Under the pieces are notes generated by a model. The model was not told the origin of the DNA. It did not search any database and saw nothing but the letters and a program-made list of their open reading frames with translations. 64,000 nucleotides of DNA from Bacillota bacterium (GTDB taxonomy: Bacteria; Bacillota; Clostridia; Clostridiales; Clostridiaceae), in contig JAGFXP010000003.1 of the NCBI GenBank assembly GCA_017861315.1, forward strand, positions 1 to 64,000, written 5' to 3'. Positions within the stretch are counted from its first letter, which is position 1. Each line of letters begins with the position of its first letter. Shown here in pieces: positions 25,884-34,584 of this stretch. The translations under genes and the position numbers were made by a program.

Positions 25884-27311
25884 ATGAATTCGACTGAAGG
25901 AAATGAACTCAAAAGAGGCCTTACGGCAAGGCATCTAAACATGATCGCGATTGGCGGCGCGATAGGAACAGGCATATTCCTGGCGCTTGGCGCTACAATT
26001 AACCAGGCAGGCCCGGGCGGCGCGCTTGTAGCATATCTCAGCATCGGACTTATGGTATATTTTTTAATGACAAGCCTCGGCGAAATGGCCACTTTCATGC
26101 CGGTATCCGGTTCCTTTGGAACCTATGCGTCAAAATTCATCGATCCCTCCCTGGGCTTTGCCCTCGGATGGAACTACTGGTACAACTGGGCCATAACTGT
26201 AGCTGCAGAGATGGTTGCGGGAGCACTTCTCATGAAGTACTGGTTCCCTGACGTGCCTGCACTGATCTGGAGCGTTCTGTTCCTCGTCATAATCGTCGCT
26301 CTTAATGTATTGTCCGCAAAAGCTTACGGCGAATCTGAATTCTGGTTTGCCAGCATCAAGGTAATCACTGTCATCGTATTCCTTGTTATCGGCGTAGCTA
26401 CCATACTGGGAATCTTCGGAGGCCAGGCAGTAGGCTTCTCAAACTACACAACAGGCGAAGCTCCCTTCGTAGGCGGAGCTAAGTCCATATTCCTTATATT
26501 CCTCATAGCCGGCTTCTCCTTCCAGGGAACCGAGCTTGTTGGAATCGCAGCGGGAGAAAGCGAGGATCCGGAAAAAAACATCCCTAAAGCTATAAGCTCC
26601 ATCTTCTGGAGAATACTGATATTCTACGTGGGAACCATCATAGTGGTCGGGGCCCTTATACCTTACACTGAGGCCGGCGTTATAGAAAGTCCTTTCACAA
26701 TGGTGTTTGAAAAGGCCGGGATTGCCGGAGCAGCATCCCTTATGAACGCAGTCATCCTGACGTCAGTTCTTTCAGCAGGCAACTCGGGCATGTACGCTTC
26801 AACCAGAATGCTTTACGCCCTTGCCAAGGAAGGAAAAGCACCCCAGTGGCTTGCAAAAGTCAACAAGAGAGGAGTTCCGGTCAATTCACTTATGGTGACA
26901 ACCTTGATCGCTTCGCTCTGCTTCCTTACAGGATTGTATGCCGAGTCTACGGTATACGTCTGGCTTATAGCTGCATCAGGACTTGCCGGCTTCATAACCT
27001 GGGTAGGAATAGCAGCCTGCCATTACAGGTTCAGGAAAGCATACCTGGCCCAGGGCAGGGATCTGAGGGATCTCAAATATGTTGCAAAATTCTTTCCTGT
27101 TGGGCCTATCATTGCATTTGCTCTATGCGTAATAGTCATTCTGGGCCAGGGCTTCGCATACGTGTCAGACGGCGTGGTTGACTGGGGCGGAATGGTCGCA
27201 GCCTATATTGGACTGCCGCTCTTCCTCGGTCTTTGGATATGGTACAAAGTTAAGTACAGGACAAAGGTTATAGACCTCAAGGAAGTCGACCTGGAATACA
27301 ACGAAAACTGA
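25884..27311 (+). CDS. lysP: Amino-acid permease, probably lysine-specific
   Basis: The start is ATG 25884 (MNSTEGNELKRGLTARHLNMIAIGG) behind GGGGGGA; 475 residues, 12 helices. It is an APC-superfamily amino-acid transporter: the consensus GGAIGTGIFLALGATINQAGPGG in helix 1, PVSGSFGTYASKFIDPSLGFALGWNYWYNW, and FSFQGTELVGIAAGESEDPEKNIPKAI. The lysine riboswitch upstream points to lysine as the substrate, which is stronger evidence than the protein alone. Uptake is probably proton-coupled. Confidence 0.88.
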   Translation: MNSTEGNELKRGLTARHLNMIAIGGAIGTGIFLALGATINQAGPGGALVAYLSIGLMVYFLMTSLGEMATFMPVSGSFGTYASKFIDPSLGFALGWNYWYNWAITVAAEMVAGALLMKYWFPDVPALIWSVLFLVIIVALNVLSAKAYGESEFWFASIKVITVIVFLVIGVATILGIFGGQAVGFSNYTTGEAPFVGGAKSIFLIFLIAGFSFQGTELVGIAAGESEDPEKNIPKAISSIFWRILIFYVGTIIVVGALIPYTEAGVIESPFTMVFEKAGIAGAASLMNAVILTSVLSAGNSGMYASTRMLYALAKEGKAPQWLAKVNKRGVPVNSLMVTTLIASLCFLTGLYAESTVYVWLIAASGLAGFITWVGIAACHYRFRKAYLAQGRDLRDLKYVAKFFPVGPIIAFALCVIVILGQGFAYVSDGVVDWGGMVAAYIGLPLFLGLWIWYKVKYRTKVIDLKEVDLEYNEN

Positions 27312-27335
27312 TAATCTGAAAATAAACATTCTTCC

Positions 27336-27364
27336 TTGCAAATTGTCACAAAAATCTATATAAT
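27336..27364 (+). promoter_or_regulatory. Promoter of serS
   Basis: -35 TTGCAA (27336-27341), 17-base spacer, -10 TATAAT (27359-27364). Confidence 0.65.
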
Positions 27365-27374
27365 ATGAAGTGCA

Positions 27375-27615
27375 TATTGAAAAAATCAGCGTTGATAAAA
27401 GCTGCGATTTATATCTTTCTTCAGAAAGCCGGTGGGTGATGCGAACCGGCGAAAGTTTGGATCTTTCCACTTTTGGAGCTGTTGGTGATGAACCGTAAGG
27501 CTGGTAACCTTTATATTACTGTTGTCGAGAGGCTGGTTCTCATGAACCAAGCAATTTGGGTGGCACCGCGGATACATACCTTCCGTCCCATATTATTATA
27601 TGTGATGGGAGGTTT
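27375..27615 (+). ncRNA. T-box riboswitch (serine)
   Basis: The T-box GGGTGGCACCGCGG is exact at 27558-27571. The upstream Stem I shows the distal-loop block GGTGGGTGATGCGAACCGGC. A serine specifier (TCC in ATCTTTCCACTTTTGGAG, about 27470) fits the downstream gene. The terminator hairpin TCCCAT...ATGGGA with a T run ends the leader near 27615. Uncharged tRNA-Ser should promote read-through into serS. Confidence 0.9.
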
Positions 27616-27677
27616 TTTGCTTTTTTGTTCCAAAATCCAATCGAAATCAATAATTTATTTTACAGGGGGTAAAAAAA

Positions 27678-28961
27678 ATGTTAGATTTAAAATTTGTTAG
27701 AGAGAATCCGGATGTTGTCAGGGAAAATGTTAAGAAGAAATTTCAGGACGCCAAGCTTCCGCTAGTTGACGAAGTTCTGGCTCTTGATATCGAAAACAGA
27801 AATGCAAAGCAGGAAGCTGACGCGCTGAGGGCCGACAGAAACAAGATCTCCAAGGAGATCGGGGGACTTATGGCTCAGGGCAAGAAAGCCGAAGCTGAAG
27901 TACTTAAGGAGAAGGTTACTGCTGAATCCGAGAGGCTCGCTGCGCTTGAAGCAAGGGAGATCGAGCTTGAAGAGAGAGTCAAGGTTATCCTGATGACTCT
28001 GCCAAACATAATCGCAGACAGCGTTCCTATAGGAAAAAATGACAGCGAAAATGTTGAAGTGGAAAAATTCGGTGATCCGGTTGTTCCTGAATACGAAGTT
28101 CCGTACCACATCGACATAATGGAAATGTTCAAAGGGGTAGACCTCGACAGCGCAAGAAAGGTATCAGGAAGCGGCTTCTACTACCTTATCGGCGACATAG
28201 CAAGACTTCACTCATCAATACTCTCATATGCGAGAGACTTCATGATCGACAGGGGTTTCACATATTGCATCCCTCCTTATATGATAAGAAGCGAAGTCGT
28301 TACAGGCGTCATGAGCTTTGCTGAAATGGATGCCATGATGTACAAGATCGAAGGAGAAGACCTCTACCTGATAGGAACAAGCGAACACTCAATGATCGGA
28401 AAATTCATTGACTCAATACTTCCAAAGGAAGAGCTTCCTGTGGCAATGACAAGCTTCTCGCCTTGCTTCAGAAAAGAAGTGGGAGCCCACGGCATAGAGG
28501 AAAGAGGAGTTTACAGAATCCACCAGTTCGAGAAGCAGGAAATGATCGTTGTATGCGAGCCTGAAGACAGCCCAATGTGGTACGACAAACTGTGGCTGAA
28601 CACAGTCGACTTCTTCCGCACACTCGACATACCTGTAAGGACTCTCGAGTGCTGCTCAGGCGACCTGGCAGACCTCAAGGTTAAATCTGTTGACGTAGAA
28701 GCTTGGTCACCAAGGCAGCAGAAATACTTTGAAGTTGGAAGCTGTTCAAACCTCGGAGATGCACAGGCAAGACGACTTAAGATCCGTATAGACGGCGAAA
28801 AAGGCAAGTACTTCGCTCACACACTCAACAACACATGCGTTGCTCCTCCTAGAATGCTTATAGCCTTCCTGGAGAACAACCTGACTGCAGAAGGAACTAT
28901 CAATATTCCGGTTGCATTAAGACCATACATGGGCGGAATGACAGAAATAGTTAGAAAATAA
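27678..28961 (+). CDS. serS: Seryl-tRNA synthetase
   Basis: 427 residues from ATG 27678 behind AGGGGG. N-terminal long helical arm (about 30-100, heptad-rich with EADALRADRNKISKEIG), then class II catalytic core: motif 2 FRKEVGAHGIEERGVYRIHQFEKQE and motif 3 NNTCVAPPRMLIAFLENN. The serine pocket region TSEHSMIGKF is intact. It charges tRNA-Ser. The gene is controlled by the T-box leader and ends in its own terminator. Confidence 0.96.
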   Translation: MLDLKFVRENPDVVRENVKKKFQDAKLPLVDEVLALDIENRNAKQEADALRADRNKISKEIGGLMAQGKKAEAEVLKEKVTAESERLAALEAREIELEERVKVILMTLPNIIADSVPIGKNDSENVEVEKFGDPVVPEYEVPYHIDIMEMFKGVDLDSARKVSGSGFYYLIGDIARLHSSILSYARDFMIDRGFTYCIPPYMIRSEVVTGVMSFAEMDAMMYKIEGEDLYLIGTSEHSMIGKFIDSILPKEELPVAMTSFSPCFRKEVGAHGIEERGVYRIHQFEKQEMIVVCEPEDSPMWYDKLWLNTVDFFRTLDIPVRTLECCSGDLADLKVKSVDVEAWSPRQQKYFEVGSCSNLGDAQARRLKIRIDGEKGKYFAHTLNNTCVAPPRMLIAFLENNLTAEGTINIPVALRPYMGGMTEIVRK

Positions 28962-28972
28962 TTTTACAGCAT

Positions 28973-29012
28973 AAAGCTGCGCAGGCATGAAGCCCGCGCA
29001 GCTTTCTAATTT
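28973..29012 (+). terminator. Terminator after serS
   Basis: AAAGCTGCGC pairs with GCGCAGCTTT, followed by a T-rich stretch. Confidence 0.8.
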
Positions 29013-29022
29013 ATTTCCCCTA

Positions 29023-29051
29023 TTGATTTAGCCGCCGATATCTGGTATAAA
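29023..29051 (+). promoter_or_regulatory. Promoter of the queuosine operon
   Basis: -35 TTGATT (29023-29028), 17-base spacer, -10 TATAAA (29046-29051). Confidence 0.6.
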
Positions 29052-29070
29052 TAAATGTGGAACAATTCAA

Positions 29071-29110
29071 AAGACAGTTCGTAAGCTTCCTGTCGTTAAA
29101 CAAAACTAGG
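29071..29110 (+). ncRNA. PreQ1-I riboswitch
   Basis: P1 stem GACAG/CTGTC encloses GTTCGTAAGCTTC. It is followed by the A-rich AAACAAAACTAGG tail that forms the pseudoknot in class I preQ1 aptamers. It lies directly before a terminator and the queD-queE-queC-queF operon, which makes preQ1. Confidence 0.8.
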
Positions 29111-29137
29111 CAACTTTTTTTACACTGTGTAAATTCA

Positions 29138-29163
29138 GGGCGCCTTTTTAGCGCCCTTTTTTA
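29138..29163 (+). terminator. Terminator in the queuosine leader
   Basis: GGGCGC pairs with GCGCCC across CTTTTTA, then TTTTTTA. It is 26 bases before queD and is the likely expression platform of the preQ1 riboswitch. Confidence 0.8.
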
Positions 29164-29188
29164 TTTGCTATTATGGAGGGAAAAATAA

Positions 29189-29617
29189 ATGTTTATTATC
29201 AAATGCGAGGCCGGATTCGACGCTTCACACTATCTGAGCGGCTACGAAGGCAAGTGCGGAAAGATACACGGCCACAGATACAGGCTTATAGTAAAGGTCC
29301 AGAGCAAGGAGCTCAAGGAAAGCGGCTCCGACAGAGGCATGGTAGAGGATTTCGGCTATGTCAAAGCCGCGCTTAAGGAGATCAAGGACTTGTTCGACCA
29401 CAAGATCATAATAGAAGACGACGAGACCGGACGCAGGCTTATAGAGAGCCTCTCTGCTATGCCCGAGATATTCGATTATGTTCTGGTGCCCTACAGGCCC
29501 ACTGCAGAAGAGATGTCCAGGCACATCTTCAACATGATCAAGGAAAAAGGCATAGCTGTGCACGAGGTTGAGCTTTTCGAAACCCCTACCAACAGCTGCA
29601 TCTACAGAGAGGACTAA
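29189..29617 (+). CDS. queD: 6-carboxytetrahydropterin synthase
   Basis: 142 residues from ATG 29189 behind GGAGGG. It converts 7,8-dihydroneopterin triphosphate to 6-carboxytetrahydropterin, step 2 of queuosine biosynthesis. Zinc-binding histidines are in ASHYL and KIHGHRY. The catalytic Cys is in YEGKCGKIHGH, Asp/His in LFDHKI, and the terminal Glu in VELFETPTN. It is the first gene of queDECF and its stop abuts queE. Confidence 0.95.
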   Translation: MFIIKCEAGFDASHYLSGYEGKCGKIHGHRYRLIVKVQSKELKESGSDRGMVEDFGYVKAALKEIKDLFDHKIIIEDDETGRRLIESLSAMPEIFDYVLVPYRPTAEEMSRHIFNMIKEKGIAVHEVELFETPTNSCIYRED

Positions 29618-30292
29618 ATGATGAGGTACAATATTATAGAGAAATTCCTCTCCATCGACGGGGAGGGCCCGACCGCAGGCGAACTCGCAGCATTCATAAG
29701 GTTCGGAGGCTGCAACCTTTCCTGCGTATGGTGCGACACAGCATATTCAATCGGGAATGACGTCACAGGCGAGCAGCTGACAAAAGAGGACATATACAGC
29801 TTCGTCAAGGGCACATGCGCCCGCAATGTTACAATAACTGGAGGCGAACCGCTCATACAGGAAGGCGTGGAGGACCTCATCCTCTTCCTGGCGCAGGATC
29901 CCGAGCTTTCCATACACATAGAGACCAACGGCTCAGTGCCGATCTATGAATTCAGGAGGATAAGCCCTCTTGCCAACGTCAGCTTCATAGTCGACTACAA
30001 GCTGCCGGGCAGCAGGATGGAAGACAGGATGGATCTGAGGAACTTCGAGCTCATCAGCAGCAAGGACGTTTGCAAGTTTGTCATCGGCTCGGCCGAGGAT
30101 CTGGAAAAGGCCAAGGCAGTGATCGACAGGTACATGCTTGCAGAAAAATGCCTTGTGTACCTGAGCCCCATAACCTCGATGATGGATCCGGTGGAGATAG
30201 TTGAATTCATGAAAGAGAACAGGATGAACAGGATAAGGCTGCAGCTGCAGCTGCACAAGATTATCTGGTCTCCTGATACCAAGGGGGTATAG
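29618..30292 (+). CDS. queE: 7-carboxy-7-deazaguanine synthase
   Basis: 224 residues, ATG 29618 directly after the queD stop; a second ATG follows immediately. It is a radical-SAM enzyme that contracts 6-carboxytetrahydropterin to 7-carboxy-7-deazaguanine. The cluster is the usual C-x3-C-x2-C (CNLSCVWCDT), with the substrate-binding GEGPTAGELAAFIRFGGCN before it, then TGGEP. It is part of the preQ1-controlled operon. Confidence 0.95.
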   Translation: MMRYNIIEKFLSIDGEGPTAGELAAFIRFGGCNLSCVWCDTAYSIGNDVTGEQLTKEDIYSFVKGTCARNVTITGGEPLIQEGVEDLILFLAQDPELSIHIETNGSVPIYEFRRISPLANVSFIVDYKLPGSRMEDRMDLRNFELISSKDVCKFVIGSAEDLEKAKAVIDRYMLAEKCLVYLSPITSMMDPVEIVEFMKENRMNRIRLQLQLHKIIWSPDTKGV

Positions 30293-30295
30293 GAA

Positions 30296-30955
30296 GTGAG
30301 AAAAGACAAAGCAATAGTAGTTTTCAGCGGCGGCCAGGACTCAACCACCTGCCTCTTCTGGGCAAAGAATAATTTCAAGGAGGTTGTGGCGGTTTCCTTT
30401 GACTACAACCAGAAGCATATAGCCGAGCTGGAATGCGCTAGGAATATTGCCGCGGAGCTTGGCGTCGAGCACCACATCCTCGACATGAAGCTGCTGGCGC
30501 AGCTTGCACCCAACGCGCTGACCAGGCCGGACATGGAGATAAGGCAGGGCGGGGAAGGAGCACCTCCCAACACATTCGTGGACGGGAGGAACATGCTTTT
30601 CCTCACCTTCGCTGCGGTCCTCGCAAAACAGCTGGATGCCCCGCACATAATAACGGGCGTCTGCGAAACTGACTTCAGCGGATATCCTGACTGCAGGGAT
30701 ATCTTCATAAAATCCCTCAACGTCACCCTGAACCTGGCTATGGATTACCAGTTTGTCATACACACGCCGATAATGTGGATCGACAAAGCTGAAACATGGA
30801 AACTGGCAGACGAGCTCGGGGCCCTGGATTTCATAAGGGAGAAGACGCTGACCTGCTACAACGGAATCATCGGCGACGGCTGCGGCGAATGCCCCGCCTG
30901 CGTTCTCAGGAAAAGGGGCTTGGACAGCTATCTCAAGTCAAAAAATATTTTATAG
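30296..30955 (+). CDS. queC: 7-cyano-7-deazaguanine synthase
   Basis: 219 residues; GTG start at 30296, three bases after queE. It converts 7-carboxy-7-deazaguanine to preQ0 with ATP and ammonia. The PP-loop [15 protein letters not shown] is at residues 8-22. The zinc site [13 protein letters not shown] is at the C terminus. The GTG start is the only one compatible with the N-terminal P-loop. Confidence 0.95.
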   Translation: MRKDKAIVVFSGGQDSTTCLFWAKNNFKEVVAVSFDYNQKHIAELECARNIAAELGVEHHILDMKLLAQLAPNALTRPDMEIRQGGEGAPPNTFVDGRNMLFLTFAAVLAKQLDAPHIITGVCETDFSGYPDCRDIFIKSLNVTLNLAMDYQFVIHTPIMWIDKAETWKLADELGALDFIREKTLTCYNGIIGDGCGECPACVLRKRGLDSYLKSKNIL

Positions 30956-30966
30956 GAGAGGTTCAC

Positions 30967-31452
30967 ATGAGAGAGGAATTTGAAGGACTATCCCTGCTGG
31001 GAAGCCAGGGAACAAAATACAAGACACAGTACGACCCGGGCATACTGGAGGCTTTTGACAACAAGCATCCCGGCAACGACTACTTCGTAAAGTTCAACTG
31101 CCCGGAATTCACAAGCCTGTGCCCCATGACGGGCCAGCCTGATTTCGCCACGATATACATAAGCTATATACCTGGCAAGAGGATGGTGGAGAGTAAGTCA
31201 CTGAAGCTATACCTTTTCAGTTTCAGGAACCACGGCGACTTCCACGAGGACTGCGTGAACATCATAATGAAGGATCTCATAAAGCTCATGGACCCGAAAT
31301 ACATCGAGGTCTGGGGCAAGTTCACGCCGCGCGGCGGCATAAGCATCGACCCGTACTGCAACTACGGGAAACCTGGAACCGTATTCGAGGATATGGCCAG
31401 AAACAGGCTGTTCCAGCATGACATGTACCCGGAAAAGGTGGACAACAGATAA
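30967..31452 (+). CDS. queF: NADPH-dependent 7-cyano-7-deazaguanine reductase
   Basis: The start is ATG 30967 ([15 protein letters not shown]) behind GGAGAGG; 161 residues, the short unimodular type. It reduces preQ0 to preQ1, the ligand of the upstream riboswitch. The catalytic Cys sits in [13 protein letters not shown] and the conserved [15 protein letters not shown] binds substrate. Last gene of the operon; a terminator follows. Confidence 0.96.
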   Translation: MREEFEGLSLLGSQGTKYKTQYDPGILEAFDNKHPGNDYFVKFNCPEFTSLCPMTGQPDFATIYISYIPGKRMVESKSLKLYLFSFRNHGDFHEDCVNIIMKDLIKLMDPKYIEVWGKFTPRGGISIDPYCNYGKPGTVFEDMARNRLFQHDMYPEKVDNR

Positions 31453-31458
31453 TGCTTT

Positions 31459-31493
31459 AGGGCTGCAACTTCATTTTGAAGTGCAGCCCTTTT
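31459..31493. terminator. Bidirectional terminator
   Basis: AGGGCTGCAACTTC pairs with GAAGTGCAGCCCT around ATTTT-like bases and is followed by TTTT. It lies between queF and kynU, which converge. Confidence 0.85.
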
Positions 31494-31503
31494 CATTTAT
31501 TGG

Positions 31504-32778
31504 TTACGCAACGTCCCCTCTTTCTGAAGAGTACTTTTCGTATTCCCTTGTATCCATTATGTTTTTGAGTATGTTCACTACGTTCCAAACGTCCTCGAAG
31601 CTGTTGTACATGGCTACAGGCGCCAGCCTTATGACGTTAGGGTACCTGAAGTCAGGAACAACCCCGTTGCTTTTTAGCGCAGCATTGATCCTTATGGCAT
31701 CGTCGTGCTCGAGCGCAACATGGCCGCCCCTTTTTTCCGCTTCTCTCGGGGTCCCTATGCCGAAGCCGTAAGGCACAAGAATATTATCTATGAGCATCAT
31801 CATATATTCGGTGAGCTTTAGCGACTTTTCCCTGAGGTTCTCCATCCCCGCCTCATGGAACAGTTTAAGCGACCCTTCAAGAGGCGCCATGCTCAGCATG
31901 TGGGGCGTCCCCAGCTGCCATGCGCCGGCTGAACATTCAGGTTCAAACTCCTGTACCATATCGAACATTTTTTTCTTTACGAATCCCTGCCAGCCTGCCA
32001 TTCCGGGTCCTTTCCTGAAGTGTTTGCTGTTTATATATATGCTTGCAGTACCGCCCGGTCCGTTGTTCAGATACTTGTAGTTGCACCAGAAGGCAAAGTC
32101 CACATCCCATTTGTCGAACTCGTGCTGGACTGAACCTGCGCTGTGGCAGCAGTCGAAGCCGATCATAATATTTTTTTCGTGCGCAGCTTTGGTGAGCTTC
32201 TCCATGTCAAGGAGCTGTCCGCTTCTGTAAAGTACTCCGGGAAGTAGTATGAAAGCGATATCGTCCGCCATAAGGCTTATTATGTGGTCCTCATCCAGCA
32301 TCCTGCCGTCAGGGCTTTTGATAACGACGAGTTTTTCTTCAGGATCCAGCCCCCTCATCTTAAGATGGCTTTCAACGGCGTATCTGTCTGAAGGGAAGTT
32401 CAGTTCGTCAATCATGATCTTGTCCTTGCCTTCCACAGGATTGAAAAAGGTTGCGAGCATGCTGTGAAGATTTACTGTATTTGAGCTGTGAACGATTATC
32501 TCCTCAGGCTTTGCTCCGAAAAGCGGAGCCTGCATCTTTCCCATTTCCTCTGCATAGTAGAACCAGGGCTTGGCAGGTTTCTCCCATCCGTTAATCCCGT
32601 AGTTCTTCCATTCATCCAGCACCCTCAGAAGGCATGCTTCGGCATCCTTTGAAAGAAGTCCAAGCGAGTTCCCGTCCATGTATATTTCGTCTGCCTTCGG
32701 ATAGAACCTCTCCCTGTAATCCCTAAGTGTGTCTTCCCCGTCCATTTTTCTTGCGAATTCAAGTGTCAGTTTTTCCAT
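31504..32778 (-). CDS. kynU: Kynureninase
   Basis: 424 residues from ATG 32778 with GGGAGG upstream. A PLP fold-type I enzyme that cleaves L-kynurenine to anthranilate and alanine. The Schiff-base lysine lies in DFAFWCNYKYLNNGPGG. Other signatures are MDGNSLGLLSKDA near the start, VHSSNTVNLHSML, and GFDCCHSAGSVQHEFDKW. No kynurenine-forming enzyme is nearby, so it probably scavenges external kynurenine. A MarR regulator gene is directly upstream and shares a candidate operator with it. Confidence 0.93.
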   Translation of the reverse strand: MEKLTLEFARKMDGEDTLRDYRERFYPKADEIYMDGNSLGLLSKDAEACLLRVLDEWKNYGINGWEKPAKPWFYYAEEMGKMQAPLFGAKPEEIIVHSSNTVNLHSMLATFFNPVEGKDKIMIDELNFPSDRYAVESHLKMRGLDPEEKLVVIKSPDGRMLDEDHIISLMADDIAFILLPGVLYRSGQLLDMEKLTKAAHEKNIMIGFDCCHSAGSVQHEFDKWDVDFAFWCNYKYLNNGPGGTASIYINSKHFRKGPGMAGWQGFVKKKMFDMVQEFEPECSAGAWQLGTPHMLSMAPLEGSLKLFHEAGMENLREKSLKLTEYMMMLIDNILVPYGFGIGTPREAEKRGGHVALEHDDAIRINAALKSNGVVPDFRYPNVIRLAPVAMYNSFEDVWNVVNILKNIMDTREYEKYSSERGDVA

Positions 32779-32802
32779 TTCCTTTTCCTCCCCTTTATTT
32801 AA

Positions 32803-32814
32803 TTAGCTACCTAA
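32803..32814. promoter_or_regulatory. Candidate MarR operator before kynU
   Basis: TTAG-CTAC-CTAA with the flank CTAAATATTA. The same TTAG-N4-CTAAATAT pattern stands before the marR gene at 33266-33279. Confidence 0.5.
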
Positions 32815-32834
32815 ATATTATAATAAATTTTTGT

Positions 32835-33260
32835 TTAGATGCTCTTCTCCATCTCCTTGAGGGCGGCGATAACCAGTTTCTTCTCTTTCTTTGACATGAA
32901 GCCGGTCGTCCTTTCCTCAAAGCTTTCAATTATGACCCACGCATTTTCCTGAAGTTCGGCCCCTTCTTCCGTAAGGTGGATCTTCTTTGTCCTTGCGTCC
33001 TCTTCATCCGGCTTCCTGTAGACAAGCTTCTTTTTCTCAAGTATGTCCACTGTGCCGGTAAGCGTAGGCGGCGAAACCGATATAAGCTTCAGTATCTCCT
33101 TCTGGGACAGCGGACCCTTCTTCCAAAGGCAGTTGATGACCCTGAACTGGGCGTATGTTATCCCAAGCGCCTCCAGCTCGTCGTTCAAAGCTACCGAGCT
33201 CTTCCTTGCTATTTCCTGTACATAATATCCTATATGACTGCTGAATGTATTCTTCTTCAT
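32835..33260 (-). CDS. MarR-family regulator
   Basis: 141 residues from ATG 33260. The winged helix is clear: FRVINCLWKKGPLSQKEILKLISVSPPTLTGTVDILEKKKLVYRKPDEEDARTKKIHLTEEG, with the wing DEEDARTK typical of the family. It is immediately upstream of kynU on the same strand, and both genes have the same palindrome in front of them. It therefore probably represses itself and kynU, perhaps in response to kynurenine or anthranilate. The ligand is inference. Confidence 0.88.
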   Translation of the reverse strand: MKKNTFSSHIGYYVQEIARKSSVALNDELEALGITYAQFRVINCLWKKGPLSQKEILKLISVSPPTLTGTVDILEKKKLVYRKPDEEDARTKKIHLTEEGAELQENAWVIIESFEERTTGFMSKKEKKLVIAALKEMEKSI

Positions 33261-33265
33261 AATTA

Positions 33266-33279
33266 TTTAGCCCCCTAAA
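33266..33279. promoter_or_regulatory. Candidate MarR operator before marR
   Basis: TTTAG-CCCC-CTAAA, a perfect 5-bp inverted repeat, ends six bases before the marR start. It matches the site before kynU. Confidence 0.55.
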
Positions 33280-33355
33280 TATATTCTAACAGGCTTGCTT
33301 TAATTGTCAACATATTTCTTTGGTGTTAACAATCCATGAATGCCTAATAATTAGC

Positions 33356-33384
33356 TTGCTTTATGTGTTCCGGCATGGTATGCT
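33356..33384 (+). promoter_or_regulatory. Promoter of the second cold-shock gene
   Basis: -35 TTGCTT (33356-33361), 17-base spacer, -10 TATGCT (33379-33384), as in the first copy at 9207-9235. Confidence 0.75.
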
Positions 33385-33390
33385 TAGCAA

Positions 33391-33509
33391 GAACTTAAAT
33401 GAATAGTAATTGATGCAGCAAAGTATATATTAAGGTATTTCTGATATCGAAATTTTATTTGTGGATTGTTACAAAGAGTTTAAGAAATAAAATTTCGGAG
33501 GTACTCATT
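33391..33509 (+). promoter_or_regulatory. Long conserved leader of second cold-shock gene
   Basis: About 119 untranslated bases with blocks shared with the leader at 9242-9379. These include the identical stretch AAGAAATAAAATTTCGGAGG ending at the ribosome site. The shared blocks suggest a structured RNA controlling translation. Confidence 0.65.
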
Positions 33510-33707
33510 ATGAATGGTACAGTAAAATGGTTTAACGCAGAAAAAGGATTTGGATTTGTTACAGGAGAAGACGGAAACGATGCATTCGCTCACTTCTCAC
33601 AGATAAATTCAACAGGCTTCAAATCACTTGAAGAAGGTCAGAAGGTTTCTTATGACGTTGTCAAGGGAGCAAAAGGCCCACAGGCAGAAAACATAAGCGT
33701 TATCTAA
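33510..33707 (+). CDS. csp: Cold-shock domain protein (CspA family)
   Basis: 65 residues; ATG 33510 behind CGGAGG. RNP1 is [11 protein letters not shown]2 is DAFAHFS, with alanine where most relatives have valine, as in the other copy. It differs from the first copy at only about eight positions. The two copies have matching promoters and leaders, so they are likely recent paralogues under the same control. Confidence 0.95.
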   Translation: MNGTVKWFNAEKGFGFVTGEDGNDAFAHFSQINSTGFKSLEEGQKVSYDVVKGAKGPQAENISVI

Positions 33708-33720
33708 TAATGCAAAATTC

Positions 33721-33756
33721 ACCCTCAGACAGGCAGCTGTCTGAGGGTTTTTTTTA
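33721..33756 (+). terminator. Terminator after the second cold-shock gene
   Basis: ACCCTCAGACAG pairs with CTGTCTGAGGGT around GCAG, followed by eight T residues. Confidence 0.85.
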
Positions 33757-33820
33757 GTTTTGAACAACAGCTACTTGTGGTAGAATAAAGTGAACGTATG
33801 CAAAGGAGGCTTAATCGTAT

Positions 33821-34576
33821 ATGAAACTTATATCATGGAACGTAAACGGACTTAGAGCGGCTGTCCAGAAAGGCTTTCTGGAATACTTCAACAAAGCCGA
33901 TGCCGATATATTCTGCGTACAGGAGACAAAGCTGCAGGAAGGCCAGCTTAACCTTGAGCTTAAAGGCTACAATCAGTACTGGAATTATGCCGAGAAAAAG
34001 GGCTATTCGGGCACTGCGGTCTTTTCCAAGGCAAAGCCCCTTGATGTGGCCTACGGCATAGGCAAGGACGAGCACAACAGGGAAGGCAGGGTCATCACAC
34101 TGGAGTTCGAAAATTTCTACCTTGTCAACGTGTATACACCCAACTCAAAGGCAGAGCTCGCTAGGCTCGGCTACAGGATGGAGTGGGAGGATGAATTCAG
34201 GGAATACCTTATGGGACTCGATTCGAAAAAACCTGTCATACTCTGCGGCGACCTCAATGTGGCACACAGGGAGATAGACCTCAAGAATCCGAAGGCAAAC
34301 ATAAAGAATGCCGGCTTTTCGATGGAAGAGAGAAGCAAGTTCTCTGAATTTCTCGAGAAGGGCTTCATTGATACTTTCAGGCATTTTTATCCCGACAAGG
34401 AGGGAGTCTATTCCTGGTGGTCATACAGGTTCAACGCCCGGGCCAACAATGCAGGCTGGAGGATCGACTACTTCTGCATTTCGGAAAGGCTGAAGGATAG
34501 GCTCAACAGCGCTGAGATCCACTGCGAAATCATGGGCTCGGACCACTGCCCTGTTGTGCTGGAAATCGATATCTAA
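33821..34576 (+). CDS. xth: Exodeoxyribonuclease III (AP endonuclease)
   Basis: 251 residues from ATG 33821 behind AAAGGAGG. Removes abasic sites and 3' blocks during base-excision repair. Signatures of the ExoIII/APE1 family: SWNVNGLRAAV, FCVQETKLQ with the metal-binding Glu, GDLNVAHREIDLKNP with the catalytic Asp/Asn, and DHCPVVLEI with the catalytic Asp-His. Length is typical. It is a single-gene unit ended by a strong hairpin. Confidence 0.95.
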   Translation: MKLISWNVNGLRAAVQKGFLEYFNKADADIFCVQETKLQEGQLNLELKGYNQYWNYAEKKGYSGTAVFSKAKPLDVAYGIGKDEHNREGRVITLEFENFYLVNVYTPNSKAELARLGYRMEWEDEFREYLMGLDSKKPVILCGDLNVAHREIDLKNPKANIKNAGFSMEERSKFSEFLEKGFIDTFRHFYPDKEGVYSWWSYRFNARANNAGWRIDYFCISERLKDRLNSAEIHCEIMGSDHCPVVLEIDI

Positions 34577-34584
34577 GGAACAAC

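Noticed and set aside
30796..30966. Upstream extension of the queF frame
   Set aside because: It overlaps the end of queC in another frame. The real start at 30967 has a good ribosome site and the family N terminus.
31504..32778. kynU as part of a tryptophan-to-NAD route
   Set aside because: No dioxygenase, formamidase or later NAD-pathway genes are nearby.
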